Part shown: in pieces, positions 1 to 10,537 of the stretch | Layout of the letters: the number at the start of each line of letters is the position of its first letter | How positions within the stretch are numbered: position 1 is the stretch's first letter | Source: an uncultured Bariatricus sp. | GTDB lineage: Bacteria; Bacillota; Clostridia; Lachnospirales; Lachnospiraceae | Assembly: GCA_934320645.1 (NCBI GenBank) | Contig: CAKRFP010000014.1 | Coordinates: 1-59,284 of the forward strand | DNA length: 59,284 nt | Direction of reading: 5' to 3' | Notes under the pieces: generated by a model | What the model saw: the letters and a program-made list of their open reading frames with translations, nothing else | The model's database searches: none | Told to the model about the DNA's origin: nothing | Translations under genes and position numbers: made by a program

Positions 1-175
1 CGTGTCTTACGTTCAACCTGTATAAATTTTTCAAAGTTCATTAATCTCTGCTTGACTTTTTATTTGCAGACTATTTTCATCACATCTTCGCCGACCATAA
101 GGCCGTTGCCTGCTGCTCACCACGGAGAGGTGTGTGATTATCAAAGCAGCGTAGGGAGCTCACGCTCCCAGTATA
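1..175. other. gene-free left edge with a short hairpin
   Basis: I recognise no gene here. A 6-bp perfect hairpin (GGGAGC, loop of 4, GCTCCC) lies at 154-169, just past the 3' end of the nucleotidyltransferase remnant. It could stop minus-strand transcripts, but the sequence after it is not T-rich, so I do not call it a terminator. A short minus-strand reading frame ends in the first 70 bases and may be a gene remnant; its length is too small to assign. Confidence 0.3.
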
Positions 176-1078
176 TCACAGATCTGCAAATAAATCAGCC
201 TTATACACACTGTTCTCCAGCATCTTCTTAAAGCTGTCCTTTACCGCAGCGACATCTTCGTGATAGGTCATTCCGTACCAGGTATCGTTGGTCTTCAGAA
301 CCTTCACAGACATCTTGCCCTGCTCCAGCAGCTCACCGATGAAGATGGGAATCAGATACTCTTCCTTCAGCGGATTGCCTGGCACTTCTTTCTCAAAGAA
401 CTCTTTGAAGCCTTCTTCCAACACATCCAGAAACTCAGGAGTCAGGCCCCACATGTTCATAGACACCAGAGAATTTACATCAACAGCCACACCGTCTGCT
501 TCTGCACCATCTGCAGTCTTTACGATGTTCTTTGTTTCCACAACCTCAGTCAAGTTTCCATTCTCATCCATCTTGCAGATGCCACGGGTCACACCGCCAT
601 TATCAGACAGGGTGTTCTTCAGCACAAAGCCTGCCATACAGGATTTGCCGCCATTCACCAGATACTCGTGTACAGCCTTGAAGCCTTCCTTGCCATAGTA
701 ATCATCTGCATTGATGACGATGAACGGAGTTTTAATTATGTCCTTCGCTGCAAGTACAGCCTGATCAGTTCCCCACGGCTTTGTACGGCCTGCCGGAAGT
801 TCTCCCGGAATATCGTTGATATCCTGGAAAGCATAGTCCACAGTTACATTATGAGAAGCGCAGATAGAAGCAATGCGATCACCAATGACCTCTTTGAACT
901 CTTTCTCGATATCCTCGCGGATGATAAATACTACATGATTGAATCCAGCTTCGATTGCATCATGGATCGAGTAGTCCATGATGATATGGTTTGCATCATC
1001 GACCGGTTCCAATTGTTTAATTCCTGTTCCAAATCAGCTGCCAATTCCGGCCGCCATGATAAGTAATGTTGTGTTCAT
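176..1078 (-). pseudogene. sugar nucleotidyltransferase broken by a nonsense codon
   Basis: The reading frame from an ATG at 1076-1078 (with a GGGAG ribosome site upstream) begins MNTTLLIMAAGIGS and then meets TGA at 1034-1036. It continues in the same frame as FGTGIKQLEPVDD through to the stop at 176. The family signature is GxGxRFG, so the TGA replaces the arginine codon of the nucleotide-binding loop, consistent with a single CGA-to-TGA change. The rest (about 285 residues) is intact and resembles NTP-transferase-fold enzymes that make NDP-sugars or related activated precursors. Translation could in principle restart at a TTG at 1012, but that product would lack the whole nucleotide loop and should be inactive. 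It is the last gene of the polysaccharide locus, 94 bases after the acyltransferase. The lack of further decay suggests a recent event, a readthrough case or a base error. Confidence 0.8.
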
Positions 1079-1172
1079 AATCTCTCGCTCTCCCAGTTTT
1101 GTTTACAAATGCTTTAGTTTTTTCCTGAAGTCAGACCCTAGTATTCTATGATTATTAGCTTTTGTGGGAATT

Positions 1173-2276
<1,104 letters not shown>

Positions 2277-2294
2277 ACATTTTTCAACCCCCTA

Positions 2295-3731
2295 TTATCG
2301 TTTTTCTTTAAAAAACGAACACTTTTCTGCAAGAGCTGGCACTAATGTGCCAATTCTAAAACGTTCTTTAATCAATATTATAATTAAGTAAACAAAAAGA
2401 ATACCCCATCTAAGCGTCCAAAAATTCAACAACGGATAATATAGTATAATTGCTCCTCCCACATGTAAAAGCGGCAATGCAAACATTTTTAATGGATAAA
2501 TATCCGGTTCTATTGTCTTTGCATATCTTGAATGTAAAATAAACGCGACAAAATAAGAGGTCAAAGTCGTATATGCTGCAGCTACATATCCATACTTAGG
2601 TATTAGAATATAGTTTAAAATCACATTTAACCCAGCTGCTATCAATGTATTCTTTGTAATATAAACTGTCTTTTTATAATAATGCTCGATATACACATAC
2701 ATTGTGTACATAAATATCATGTAATTAGCCAAGGCAATCGGCGGAATAATGGACATTCCTTCCCAATATCTTTGATCAGCGAAGATTTTCAATATTTCTG
2801 GGCCAACCAAAATTAACGCAACCATAGCATATGTCATCAAATGCACATAATCCATTGCCAAAACATTTATCTCTCGGATTTTTCGTTCCTTTAACTTGCC
2901 TGTAAACCAAGGAACCCAAATGCCATCCAATGAAGTAGTGATAACGGTAGCAATCATACTTAAATTATATACTAGGCTATAAACTCCGGTCTCAGCAGCA
3001 TTTCTCAATGAAGTAATCATAACTCTGTCTGATTGCGAGAGTATTTGAAGTGCAATGCTATGTAGTACGAGCGGAAGTGCAATCTTTAATCCATACTTTA
3101 AATATTCCAGATTTAGTTCAGGCTTTGTTTTTGAATAAACAGCGATCAAAACCACAATTGCAAAAACGCCATAAACGGCAGTCGTCGGAACGATTCGTCC
3201 TAAATATAAATTATCCTTTAAAATAAATAAAATAGCAAAAATTGATAAAACGACTGAGAGGAGTCCCGGAAGAACCATTAATGCAGCTCGAAATTTATAT
3301 CTATAGCGCATCATAAGATAATAACTATAGTCATTAATCAATGCATAGCCAAAACTTTGAATAATGCACATAAAAATCAAAGCAGTGTTAATATTGCGCG
3401 GCACAAAAACAGTAGCGACCACGCACACTCCTATAACAGTCAAAAATACTAATCCAGTAAAAGTAATAATTGTAGATAAAAAATGAGGTCTCTCTTTGTC
3501 ATCCATATCCACAAAAGAATTTCTAACAGCGTTATACAGAGCCAAACTGATAAAAACAGATATCATTGACACCCATGAATTAAAGGTTGTCACCGTTCCA
3601 TAATCTGAAGTCGTTAAAATTCTACTAAAAATGGGTACTGTAACAAATCCGATACCTTTGTTAAATAGAGTAGCAATAAAATATAGTGCTCCAGCTTCAG
3701 CAAAATCTTTCTTTTTCAATGGATTCTTCAC
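2295..3731 (-). CDS. polysaccharide flippase (Wzx-like, MATE/MOP superfamily)
   Basis: A 478-residue polytopic membrane protein with roughly 12-14 hydrophobic helices, close to the usual length of Wzx/PST flippases. It should move lipid-linked repeat units across the cytoplasmic membrane to the polymerase encoded upstream at 7190-8380. The start ATG has a strong GAGGAGGTG site, and the gene begins only four bases after the FrhB-like gene, indicating co-transcription. Late helices and a central AIALPLVLHSIALQ segment are typical of the MOP superfamily. Specific substrate is not predictable from sequence. Confidence 0.85.
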   Translation of the reverse strand: MKNPLKKKDFAEAGALYFIATLFNKGIGFVTVPIFSRILTTSDYGTVTTFNSWVSMISVFISLALYNAVRNSFVDMDDKERPHFLSTIITFTGLVFLTVIGVCVVATVFVPRNINTALIFMCIIQSFGYALINDYSYYLMMRYRYKFRAALMVLPGLLSVVLSIFAILFILKDNLYLGRIVPTTAVYGVFAIVVLIAVYSKTKPELNLEYLKYGLKIALPLVLHSIALQILSQSDRVMITSLRNAAETGVYSLVYNLSMIATVITTSLDGIWVPWFTGKLKERKIREINVLAMDYVHLMTYAMVALILVGPEILKIFADQRYWEGMSIIPPIALANYMIFMYTMYVYIEHYYKKTVYITKNTLIAAGLNVILNYILIPKYGYVAAAYTTLTSYFVAFILHSRYAKTIEPDIYPLKMFALPLLHVGGAIILYYPLLNFWTLRWGILFVYLIIILIKERFRIGTLVPALAEKCSFFKEKR

Positions 3732-3735
3732 CTCC

Positions 3736-4926
3736 TCACAAATAGCGTTTTATTAACCGTTTAAAGCTAAGCCATCTAAATCTACTCCACTCTTTCACCA
3801 AAGTGCTCTTATTAGTCATACGATGGGCAGCTATGGAAAAACCATTTTTTTCAGTGTCTTTGACGAATTGTTCTGACATTATACTCCTAGAGTGACATTC
3901 ACTGTATCTTGCCTTCATATTTAAAAACGTATTTTCAGGAATTTCAAATAAATTCATCGTGTCCTGAATATCATTAATAATCTGCTGGCCTTTCAATGAG
4001 TTTGCCAAAATGACTGAGATTCCCTGATTCACTTTGATATCTCTCGGTATCTTCTTTACGGTATCTATTTGCCAAAAATCACCCAATGTTATATCACTAA
4101 CTCGAGGAAATTGTTTAGCCCTACAATTTCCACATGATTCTCTGTTATATAGACTTTTTGCATATGTTAATAGATATGGATCTTTCCATCTGCTTTTAAT
4201 ATATGAGCTTCCATCTTTATACTCAATTTTAATAGCATAGTTTTCCCATCCTGGAACTTTATATCTCATAAATATTGAATTAATGCGTTTTCTTTGTGGA
4301 TTAATTTCAGATAGATATTTTTCCCAGATTAATGGTGACTGTACTCCATAGCACAAAAGGTCAACTAAAATCAATTTTTCATATTTTCGTCCCAAATAAC
4401 TGGATAAAGCTTGTATTTGACAAGGAACACCTGATACAAGCACCTTTTTCCCATCATTTAACTGCTTTCTAATAAGTTCAAAAGGCATCGGTTGATTCAC
4501 TTCTACATATTTAGATCCACGTATTTTATAAAGAGCATCAATGCTGTCAACACATATAAAGCTTGCTTTTGCATCTTCATCAATTGATACCCCCCAAACA
4601 ATGCCTCCATTTTTAATCCACAATTCAGAAATTGCCGAAAAAGCACCACCTGAACTACTTTCCATCAATATCTTATTATTTTTAATTTGTCCATAAAAAC
4701 GTCTAAAAACATTATCGGTTTCCTTATTACAACTACTAATAGGACATACACTACTACATTTCCCACAAGAAACACAGTCCTCTTCCTTCGCCATCTGTAC
4801 TCTTCTAAAACCCAAAACATCTTTTTCAAATTTAAGACATTTCTTTGGGCAAGTAGCAACGCACGCCCCGCATCCGTAACAAAGATCAGGTTCTAAAATT
4901 ATATGATTAAAATTTCTTTCTTGCAC
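3736..4926 (-). CDS. FrhB-like iron-sulfur oxidoreductase in glycan locus (copy 1)
   Basis: A 396-residue protein. Two CxxCxxCxxxC ferredoxin motifs (CYGCGACVATCPKKC and CVSCGKCSSVCP) lie within residues 15-65. They are followed by the coenzyme F420 hydrogenase/dehydrogenase beta-subunit N- and C-terminal domains, with SSSGGAFSAI, GVPCQIQAL, CGNCR and RVSDITLGDFW motifs. The family normally passes electrons between Fe-S centres and a flavin or F420. Clostridia of this type are not known to make F420, so a flavin/ferredoxin-linked reaction on a sugar or nucleotide-sugar is more likely (inference). The GTG start follows GGAGG by six bases and overlaps the end of the pyruvyl transferase gene by 20 bases, so the two are translationally linked. 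Confidence 0.8.
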   Translation of the reverse strand: MQERNFNHIILEPDLCYGCGACVATCPKKCLKFEKDVLGFRRVQMAKEEDCVSCGKCSSVCPISSCNKETDNVFRRFYGQIKNNKILMESSSGGAFSAISELWIKNGGIVWGVSIDEDAKASFICVDSIDALYKIRGSKYVEVNQPMPFELIRKQLNDGKKVLVSGVPCQIQALSSYLGRKYEKLILVDLLCYGVQSPLIWEKYLSEINPQRKRINSIFMRYKVPGWENYAIKIEYKDGSSYIKSRWKDPYLLTYAKSLYNRESCGNCRAKQFPRVSDITLGDFWQIDTVKKIPRDIKVNQGISVILANSLKGQQIINDIQDTMNLFEIPENTFLNMKARYSECHSRSIMSEQFVKDTEKNGFSIAAHRMTNKSTLVKEWSRFRWLSFKRLIKRYL

Positions 4927-6034
4927 TTAAAGCCTCCTGTAGATACTCACTAGAAATCACTCTCTGCTTTTTAAGCAGACTATTACATATGCTATAATCT
5001 ACAGCATTTGGTATTATATCCTGCCCATCATCGATAATCCTTGTTCCCAAATTCAATTGTTCCAAAAGAGAATATAATCGCGTGTTGGTAGAATTTTTAT
5101 CTTTTTTCTCAAATCTATGGAAAACTGTAAAATTCTTCTCATATTGAATGGAAAAAGCAGTACAATGAAATGAATCTGTACACACATAATCAGCATTTGC
5201 TATTAATGCAATAAAATCTTGCGGCGAAACAGCATAAAGGTTTTCATCAGCAAAATCAACATCGGCTTCGCAAAAACCAGAAAAGTGTTGTAGATTAACA
5301 ATTTTATAATCTTTATGTTGACTCAAATGCTTAACTGATTCTCTATGTTTCTTATTATTTCCAAGAAAATAACAAAAACAATAGGGTTTCTTTGGAATAC
5401 AAACGGTTGATTCTTTTAACAATCCATCCCAGTAATTCCTTTCCAACAATAACGTCGGGTCTAATACTACCGGAACATCTTTTTCCAATATTTTCTTAAT
5501 AATCTTTTGACCACTAATTTCTCTTACGGACAAATAATCAAACAGAGATAAGAATTGTTTGTAAGCATTTAGTTTACTTTCTTCTATTCTATCCACGCCA
5601 AAACTTGGAGCATACGCAGCACGAACTTGATTGGAATTACAAAATTCCAAAGTATACCAATGCTTCTCTACATTGCTTGGAAGCCAAGCCTGATCACTTC
5701 CGCAAAAAACGTGTGTATATTTGCTTACGCATTCCTTCATTTCATCAAAGTCACCATAATATTTATGTATATGAAATTTGGAATTAAAATCATCAAATTT
5801 CTTATAACGTTCCATGACCTTTGGCCAATATTTCATTCTTTTTCCAAACCCTACATATATTTTTTTTAGAACTTTATATTGATCAACTACTCGATTAAAT
5901 ATTCCAAAATTCCTTTTATGCCACTGAATAATTTCACAGCGTTCTCCATTTTGTTCCAATAAAGTCTGCATAGCATAAGCTTGCAATTTTGTTCCATAAT
6001 TATATACAAGATGCCCTGTATCCAATCCAATCAT
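4907..6034 (-). CDS. polysaccharide pyruvyl transferase family protein (copy 1)
   Basis: A 375-residue member of the polysaccharide pyruvyl transferase superfamily (CsaB/WcaK-like). Visible family features are YNYGTKLQAYAMQ near the N-terminus, CGSDQAWLP in the middle and YVCTDSFHCTAFS near residue 280. These enzymes add pyruvate from phosphoenolpyruvate as a ketal to a sugar. The start ATG follows AAGGAGATG. The gene is paralogous to the one at 12979-14169, and both are followed by an FrhB-like gene, so the pair behaves as a module. The base composition is noticeably more AT-rich than its paralogue, suggesting a separate origin. Confidence 0.85.
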   Translation of the reverse strand: MIGLDTGHLVYNYGTKLQAYAMQTLLEQNGERCEIIQWHKRNFGIFNRVVDQYKVLKKIYVGFGKRMKYWPKVMERYKKFDDFNSKFHIHKYYGDFDEMKECVSKYTHVFCGSDQAWLPSNVEKHWYTLEFCNSNQVRAAYAPSFGVDRIEESKLNAYKQFLSLFDYLSVREISGQKIIKKILEKDVPVVLDPTLLLERNYWDGLLKESTVCIPKKPYCFCYFLGNNKKHRESVKHLSQHKDYKIVNLQHFSGFCEADVDFADENLYAVSPQDFIALIANADYVCTDSFHCTAFSIQYEKNFTVFHRFEKKDKNSTNTRLYSLLEQLNLGTRIIDDGQDIIPNAVDYSICNSLLKKQRVISSEYLQEALSARKKF

Positions 6035-6057
6035 GCTCTCATCTCCTTATGCATTCA

Positions 6058-7215
6058 TTAATTTTGGCAAACCATAATCGCTCTGTATACATCTGTACCA
6101 TTTTTTTCTATTGTAAAACTTTCATCTGAGAATTTTTTTCCATTTTTTCGGATTTCATCTGCAATGCTAGGATTTTTTAATACCCATTCAATTTTATCAG
6201 CCAAGTCTCTGGCATCACCATGCGTATATAACAACCCCGTTTTCATATTTGTAATAATCTCTGGCGTTGCACCTGTATTAGCACCAATAACTAACAATCC
6301 GCTTCTCATACCCTCCACTGTAACCCAACCAAAAGTTTCTCTTTCGGCACACATTAACTCTATATCCATATTCTGCCGAAGCAAATCCATTGAACTTACC
6401 TCTCCATGGAAGATAATTTGTTTTTCAATATTATATTTTTTAATCAAATCTAAAATTCGATTATAATACTGTTTAGCAAACTTTGAGTTAGCCGGAACAC
6501 TTCCAGCAAAATGTAAACGAACCAACTCGCTTAGTCCACGCTTTTTTAATTCTGCTATCGCCATTACTGCTTCTTCTTGAGATTTTGCCTCAGTGATTCT
6601 TCCAGTTAATAAAATATCAACATATTCATCGCTTTTTTGTTTTTCCTTTCCTTGATATATAACACCATCATAGGAAACAATCATTTTGCTCTTTTCAACA
6701 GCTTTCTCAATTTCTTTTGCCAAAGCCTTTGAAATTACAATGACTCGATTTGAAGTTTTATTAATTCTTTTTAAATTTGAGGGTCCCCAGTATGTATTTT
6801 CATTTCCGAATTCCCTGATATGAATAATATGTGGAATTTGAAGTCTCTGAGCAATCCAACTTCCCATCGAAGACATCCTAGTATTCGTATATACAGCATC
6901 ATACCTATTATATACTAGCTTATTTCCTATTTTTCTTGCAGCAAAATAATTATAAAGATCTTTTCTATATACATTTATTTTTCGGAAAGCATCTTTGTAA
7001 TCTCCTTTAAGCTCAGAAAAAACTTTAAAATATTTTATTGCATAATGATCAACATTCATTTTTTCAAGTGCCTCGACAAAATCGCCCTGATTATCTGGAA
7101 CCAAAACATCAAACTGAATATTCTCACTATTTTTCCAATATTTTAAAATTGCAAACAATGCTCTATTAGCCCCACCGATAAACTCAGATTCATGTGCGAC
7201 CACTAATACTTTCAT
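6058..7215 (-). CDS. glycosyltransferase family 4
   Basis: A 385-residue GT-B fold glycosyltransferase. The N-terminus MKVLVVAHESEFIGGANRA is a classic GT4 donor/acceptor domain start. The C-terminal half holds LLTGRITEAKSQEEA and the donor-site region ERETFGWVTVEGMRSG with EGM in place of the usual EAM. I chose the ATG at 7215 rather than one 15 bases upstream because GAGGAGG lies between them as the ribosome site. The start overlaps the end of the polymerase gene by 26 bases. It is a cytoplasmic enzyme adding a sugar to the lipid-linked repeat unit; the sugar is unknown. Confidence 0.9.
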   Translation of the reverse strand: MKVLVVAHESEFIGGANRALFAILKYWKNSENIQFDVLVPDNQGDFVEALEKMNVDHYAIKYFKVFSELKGDYKDAFRKINVYRKDLYNYFAARKIGNKLVYNRYDAVYTNTRMSSMGSWIAQRLQIPHIIHIREFGNENTYWGPSNLKRINKTSNRVIVISKALAKEIEKAVEKSKMIVSYDGVIYQGKEKQKSDEYVDILLTGRITEAKSQEEAVMAIAELKKRGLSELVRLHFAGSVPANSKFAKQYYNRILDLIKKYNIEKQIIFHGEVSSMDLLRQNMDIELMCAERETFGWVTVEGMRSGLLVIGANTGATPEIITNMKTGLLYTHGDARDLADKIEWVLKNPSIADEIRKNGKKFSDESFTIEKNGTDVYRAIMVCQN

Positions 7216-8380
7216 AATCTGCCTCCTCATATAATAATCCTACATATAGAGCTATCGGAAAAAGCAACGTATATCCTACCAACGACTCTGTTATTCCCAT
7301 GACAAATGACGCAATATAAAATACCAGCAACATCTTTGCCATATAATTATTTCTGTTTGCCAAGCACATTCGTGTTACCTTTATAATAAGATAGCTTATT
7401 AACATTAATTCCAATATACCACCTTGGATTAGAACATATAAAATATAATTATGTGGATGACTAAAATATCCCCAACCGGTACTCAAATTAATCAGTTCTC
7501 TATATCCATCATTGGTTCTAATGCCATATCCCCAAACTGGACTTTTGACAAACAATTGAATTGCTCTAAACCATACTGCTTGTCTTGAAAAAACACTAAC
7601 AGTTTCTCCCATATCAAGTAGAAGATCTGAAAATTCATCCAATAAAGATGTCGTTGCAAGCGCTATACTTAGCACTCCAATAAATAATAACCCGTTTCGA
7701 GCATTTATAAATTTAGGAAGTTGTTTCCGCGTAAAAATAATCATCGTAACAACTACAATTATTATTCCAATTAATCCAGTCTTACAATCAACCATCCACT
7801 CCGTAGCTATTGAAATAATAATTAATAAATAAAGTCGTACAGTATATTTTCCTTTATTGTGTACTGTCCAGATAGCATTCAAAACAATGGCTGGCAACAA
7901 AAATCTAATCATTACATTTTTATATCCTAAGAACCAATAGTTTCCAGCATATAATGCAGCATCATATAAACCATCCGGGAACAGAACAATCGTTGCGAAA
8001 TTCACATAAGTATATATTTCTAATAATAAAGCTAAACCTGCCAAAACACTGATAGATTTTTTTTCAACCCCATCTCCGATCACAGCTATTAAGCCTATCG
8101 TTTGTAGAATTGGGAAAAAAGCAGATTGTGTTAACTGACCCCCCTGAATTAAAGATACAGCTAAAGGAAATAATGTAATCGCATATAACAAAAGCGATAT
8201 TTTTCTTATCTGTAGCTTTCTAATTTCGTTAATCAAAACACAAAATAATATAATTAAGAAAGTATAATTATATAATATTGTAAATATTCCTAGAAAAGAA
8301 AAATAATCTGGCTTTAACAGGAAGAAAAAGATTATACAATACTGCATTCGTTTCGATATGCTTATTTTACATTCTTTCAT
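7190..8380 (-). CDS. O-antigen/capsule polymerase (Wzy-like)
   Basis: A 396-residue polytopic membrane protein with about ten hydrophobic helices and a larger hydrophilic loop around residues 265-310 containing RQAVWFRAIQLF and GYGIRTNDGY. That loop with the following HPHNYILYVLIQGG segment is characteristic of the O-antigen ligase/Wzy superfamily (Wzy_C). It should polymerise repeat units outside the membrane. Position between glycosyltransferases and the flippase supports this. The 3' end overlaps the next glycosyltransferase. Confidence 0.85.
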   Translation of the reverse strand: MKECKISISKRMQYCIIFFFLLKPDYFSFLGIFTILYNYTFLIILFCVLINEIRKLQIRKISLLLYAITLFPLAVSLIQGGQLTQSAFFPILQTIGLIAVIGDGVEKKSISVLAGLALLLEIYTYVNFATIVLFPDGLYDAALYAGNYWFLGYKNVMIRFLLPAIVLNAIWTVHNKGKYTVRLYLLIIISIATEWMVDCKTGLIGIIIVVVTMIIFTRKQLPKFINARNGLLFIGVLSIALATTSLLDEFSDLLLDMGETVSVFSRQAVWFRAIQLFVKSPVWGYGIRTNDGYRELINLSTGWGYFSHPHNYILYVLIQGGILELMLISYLIIKVTRMCLANRNNYMAKMLLVFYIASFVMGITESLVGYTLLFPIALYVGLLYEEADYESISGRT

Positions 8381-8401
8381 ATTTTAACCTGTCTCCTATC
8401 C

Positions 8402-9523
8402 TTATTTGATCCATTTCTCATACATATTTAATAAATCACTTTTTGTAGCTTCGTGTGTATAACCTGCATTGATAAATTCAGAAGCTCTACTACGTCTATC
8501 TCCTGACATATCAATAACTTTTTTCATTGCAGTTGCCCAATAATTTGCCTCTTGTTTCAAACTTATACGGTGCATCAACTCTGTTACCTCAGTTTCAATT
8601 GGTACATTAGTAGAACCAAAACAGGGTAAACCTGTACATTGTGCTTCTAAAAAGACAATACCCATTCCTTCAAATTTTGACGGCAACAAAAACAGATCCA
8701 TTGCGGAATACCATTTTTCTATATTATTTTTTCGTCCAACAAAAAGACATGCTTCATTTAAACCCATATTTTTTGCTCTATCCTGAATTTTCTCTTGTAG
8801 TTCTCCATCTCCAATCCATAATAGAACAGATTCTTTATTCAACTGATTATATTCAGCAAAACATTCTAATAAAAACTCTGGGTTTTTCTGAGCTGCAAAA
8901 CGTCCCACCACTCCAACGACTACTTTTTTTTCAATATGCAACTCTTCTCTTATATATCTTCTATCCTCCAGCCGATATGCAAACCTATCCGTATCAATAA
9001 CATTTTTCAATACTTGAAAATCTTTATTTCCAAACCTCGAATTCCCAGCACTTTTAGAGCATGCCACTAATTCAGTTGCTTCTCGTTGAAGTAAATAATC
9101 GTATACCTTCGTAGAAATAACTGTCTTAAGGTTTAAATTATTCCTTGGATTATGAGCATGAAATATCCTCTTCCCTATTCCATATTGCCGTGCCATTTTT
9201 AATGTTTCAAAGCCGACATGTCCCGGCATATTAACATGTACAATATCGTATTTACCTTCTTTAATTATGGTTCTAATTTTCTGGCTTACTTTATATGAAT
9301 ATTTATTTCCCTGGGGCAATTCATAAATATTATTACCATCAGCTTTAACTTTATTTAGCCATTCACACTCAAAAATTTTTAAAACTAAGAAATCTATTCT
9401 CCAACCATGTTCTATTAATTCTTGATAATAGTTCATTAAGGCGACTGCAGTTCCATCACCATTTTTTAAATAGGGTAATAAAATAAGCGCCTTCTTTTGT
9501 TTTACCTGTGTTCTTTCTGCCAT
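8402..9523 (-). CDS. glycosyltransferase family 1/4
   Basis: A 373-residue GT-B glycosyltransferase. The glycosyltransferase domain shows VVGRFAAQKNPEFLLECF, WIGDGELQEK and PSKFEGMGIVFLEAQCTG, the donor-binding EX7E-type region of GT1/GT4 enzymes. The ATG at 9521-9523 (MAERTQ) is preferred over a TTG at 9556. Either way the start lies inside the end of the GT2 gene, so the genes are coupled. The visible drop in GC content begins around this gene and persists to about 1170. Acceptor and donor sugars are not predictable. Confidence 0.85.
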   Translation of the reverse strand: MAERTQVKQKKALILLPYLKNGDGTAVALMNYYQELIEHGWRIDFLVLKIFECEWLNKVKADGNNIYELPQGNKYSYKVSQKIRTIIKEGKYDIVHVNMPGHVGFETLKMARQYGIGKRIFHAHNPRNNLNLKTVISTKVYDYLLQREATELVACSKSAGNSRFGNKDFQVLKNVIDTDRFAYRLEDRRYIREELHIEKKVVVGVVGRFAAQKNPEFLLECFAEYNQLNKESVLLWIGDGELQEKIQDRAKNMGLNEACLFVGRKNNIEKWYSAMDLFLLPSKFEGMGIVFLEAQCTGLPCFGSTNVPIETEVTELMHRISLKQEANYWATAMKKVIDMSGDRRSRASEFINAGYTHEATKSDLLNMYEKWIK

Positions 9524-10536
9524 TTTCTCATCTTTCCCATCATATTCACTATCCAATACATCCGATGCTTAATAAAGAACAATACAACTTCTCTTTGCAT
9601 TCCGATTCCAACTGTATTTTTTGTTTTCAAAGCCTCTTTTACAATAGGCTTTTCCAGATATGCTGCGTATTTCCGCTTTTTATCTGCATACGGTTCCGTA
9701 TTAGTCGGATTGAAATAGCCGCTGATTGCTGTGGTTACAATCACATACAGCAGGCGATTATCAAACCATGGCTTCAGCATTTCCTTGTTATCTGATATAT
9801 CTATAAATGCCTTGATTTTTTCGAAGCACCTAATCACAAACTCATGATTGGCTTCATTATGTGACGCTGAAATCGAGTTTTCATTATAGATATAGTGGTA
9901 AAACGGCTTATTGATGAACATCGCACTCTCTAGCTTTTCAAATAGCCGGAGATTAAATTCCAGCCCTTCTGCACCCTGACGAAGCACTTCATCATGAAAA
10001 ATCTGGTTGTCAATTAGCAATTTTCGGTCAATCAATTTGGAATATGCAACCGCAATATTCCCGTTATAGACCAAAAGCTGCTGCTGAAGCCATTTACATT
10101 CCTGACCTTTATATACTTTGCCATCTTCCAGATAGAATTTGTATTCCGCAGCCGACTTACCATAATCCTTCATAATGCCACACATAACAAGCTGCACCTG
10201 TTTTTCTTCTCCGACACTATACATGGTTTGGCACATGTCTGGCTCAATCCAGTCATCACCATCCACAAACATGATCCATTTGCCGTGTGCAGCTTTACAG
10301 CCGTAATTTCTGGCCGAGGAGAGTCCACCATTTTTCTTATGCAATACCTGAATTCGCTTGTCTTTTTCTGCGTACTCATCACAAATCTTGCCGCACTGAT
10401 CCGGCGAGCCATCATCCACTAATAGGATTTCAATATTTTTCAATGTTTGTGTCATTGTGCTTTTAATGCACTTTCTCAGATACTGCTCCGGTACTTTATA
10501 TACCGGAACAATAATACTTACAAATGGCTCCATCAT
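9502..10536 (-). CDS. glycosyltransferase family 2
   Basis: A 344-residue GT-A fold glycosyltransferase with FVSIIVPVYK at the N-terminus, LLVDDGSPDQCG near residues 38-49 and the metal-binding FVDGDDW near residue 90, the classic GT2 motifs. The C-terminal 200 residues resemble other capsule GT2 enzymes and have no clear membrane helix. It starts one base after the stop of the preceding FrhB-like gene. Composition is near the locus average, unlike the AT-rich genes after it. Confidence 0.9.
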   Translation of the reverse strand: MMEPFVSIIVPVYKVPEQYLRKCIKSTMTQTLKNIEILLVDDGSPDQCGKICDEYAEKDKRIQVLHKKNGGLSSARNYGCKAAHGKWIMFVDGDDWIEPDMCQTMYSVGEEKQVQLVMCGIMKDYGKSAAEYKFYLEDGKVYKGQECKWLQQQLLVYNGNIAVAYSKLIDRKLLIDNQIFHDEVLRQGAEGLEFNLRLFEKLESAMFINKPFYHYIYNENSISASHNEANHEFVIRCFEKIKAFIDISDNKEMLKPWFDNRLLYVIVTTAISGYFNPTNTEPYADKKRKYAAYLEKPIVKEALKTKNTVGIGMQREVVLFFIKHRMYWIVNMMGKMRKWQKEHR

Positions 10537-10537
10537 T

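Noticed and set aside
154..169. Hairpin after the nucleotidyltransferase remnant, considered as a terminator
   Set aside because: The stem is only 6 bp and no T run follows on the minus strand.
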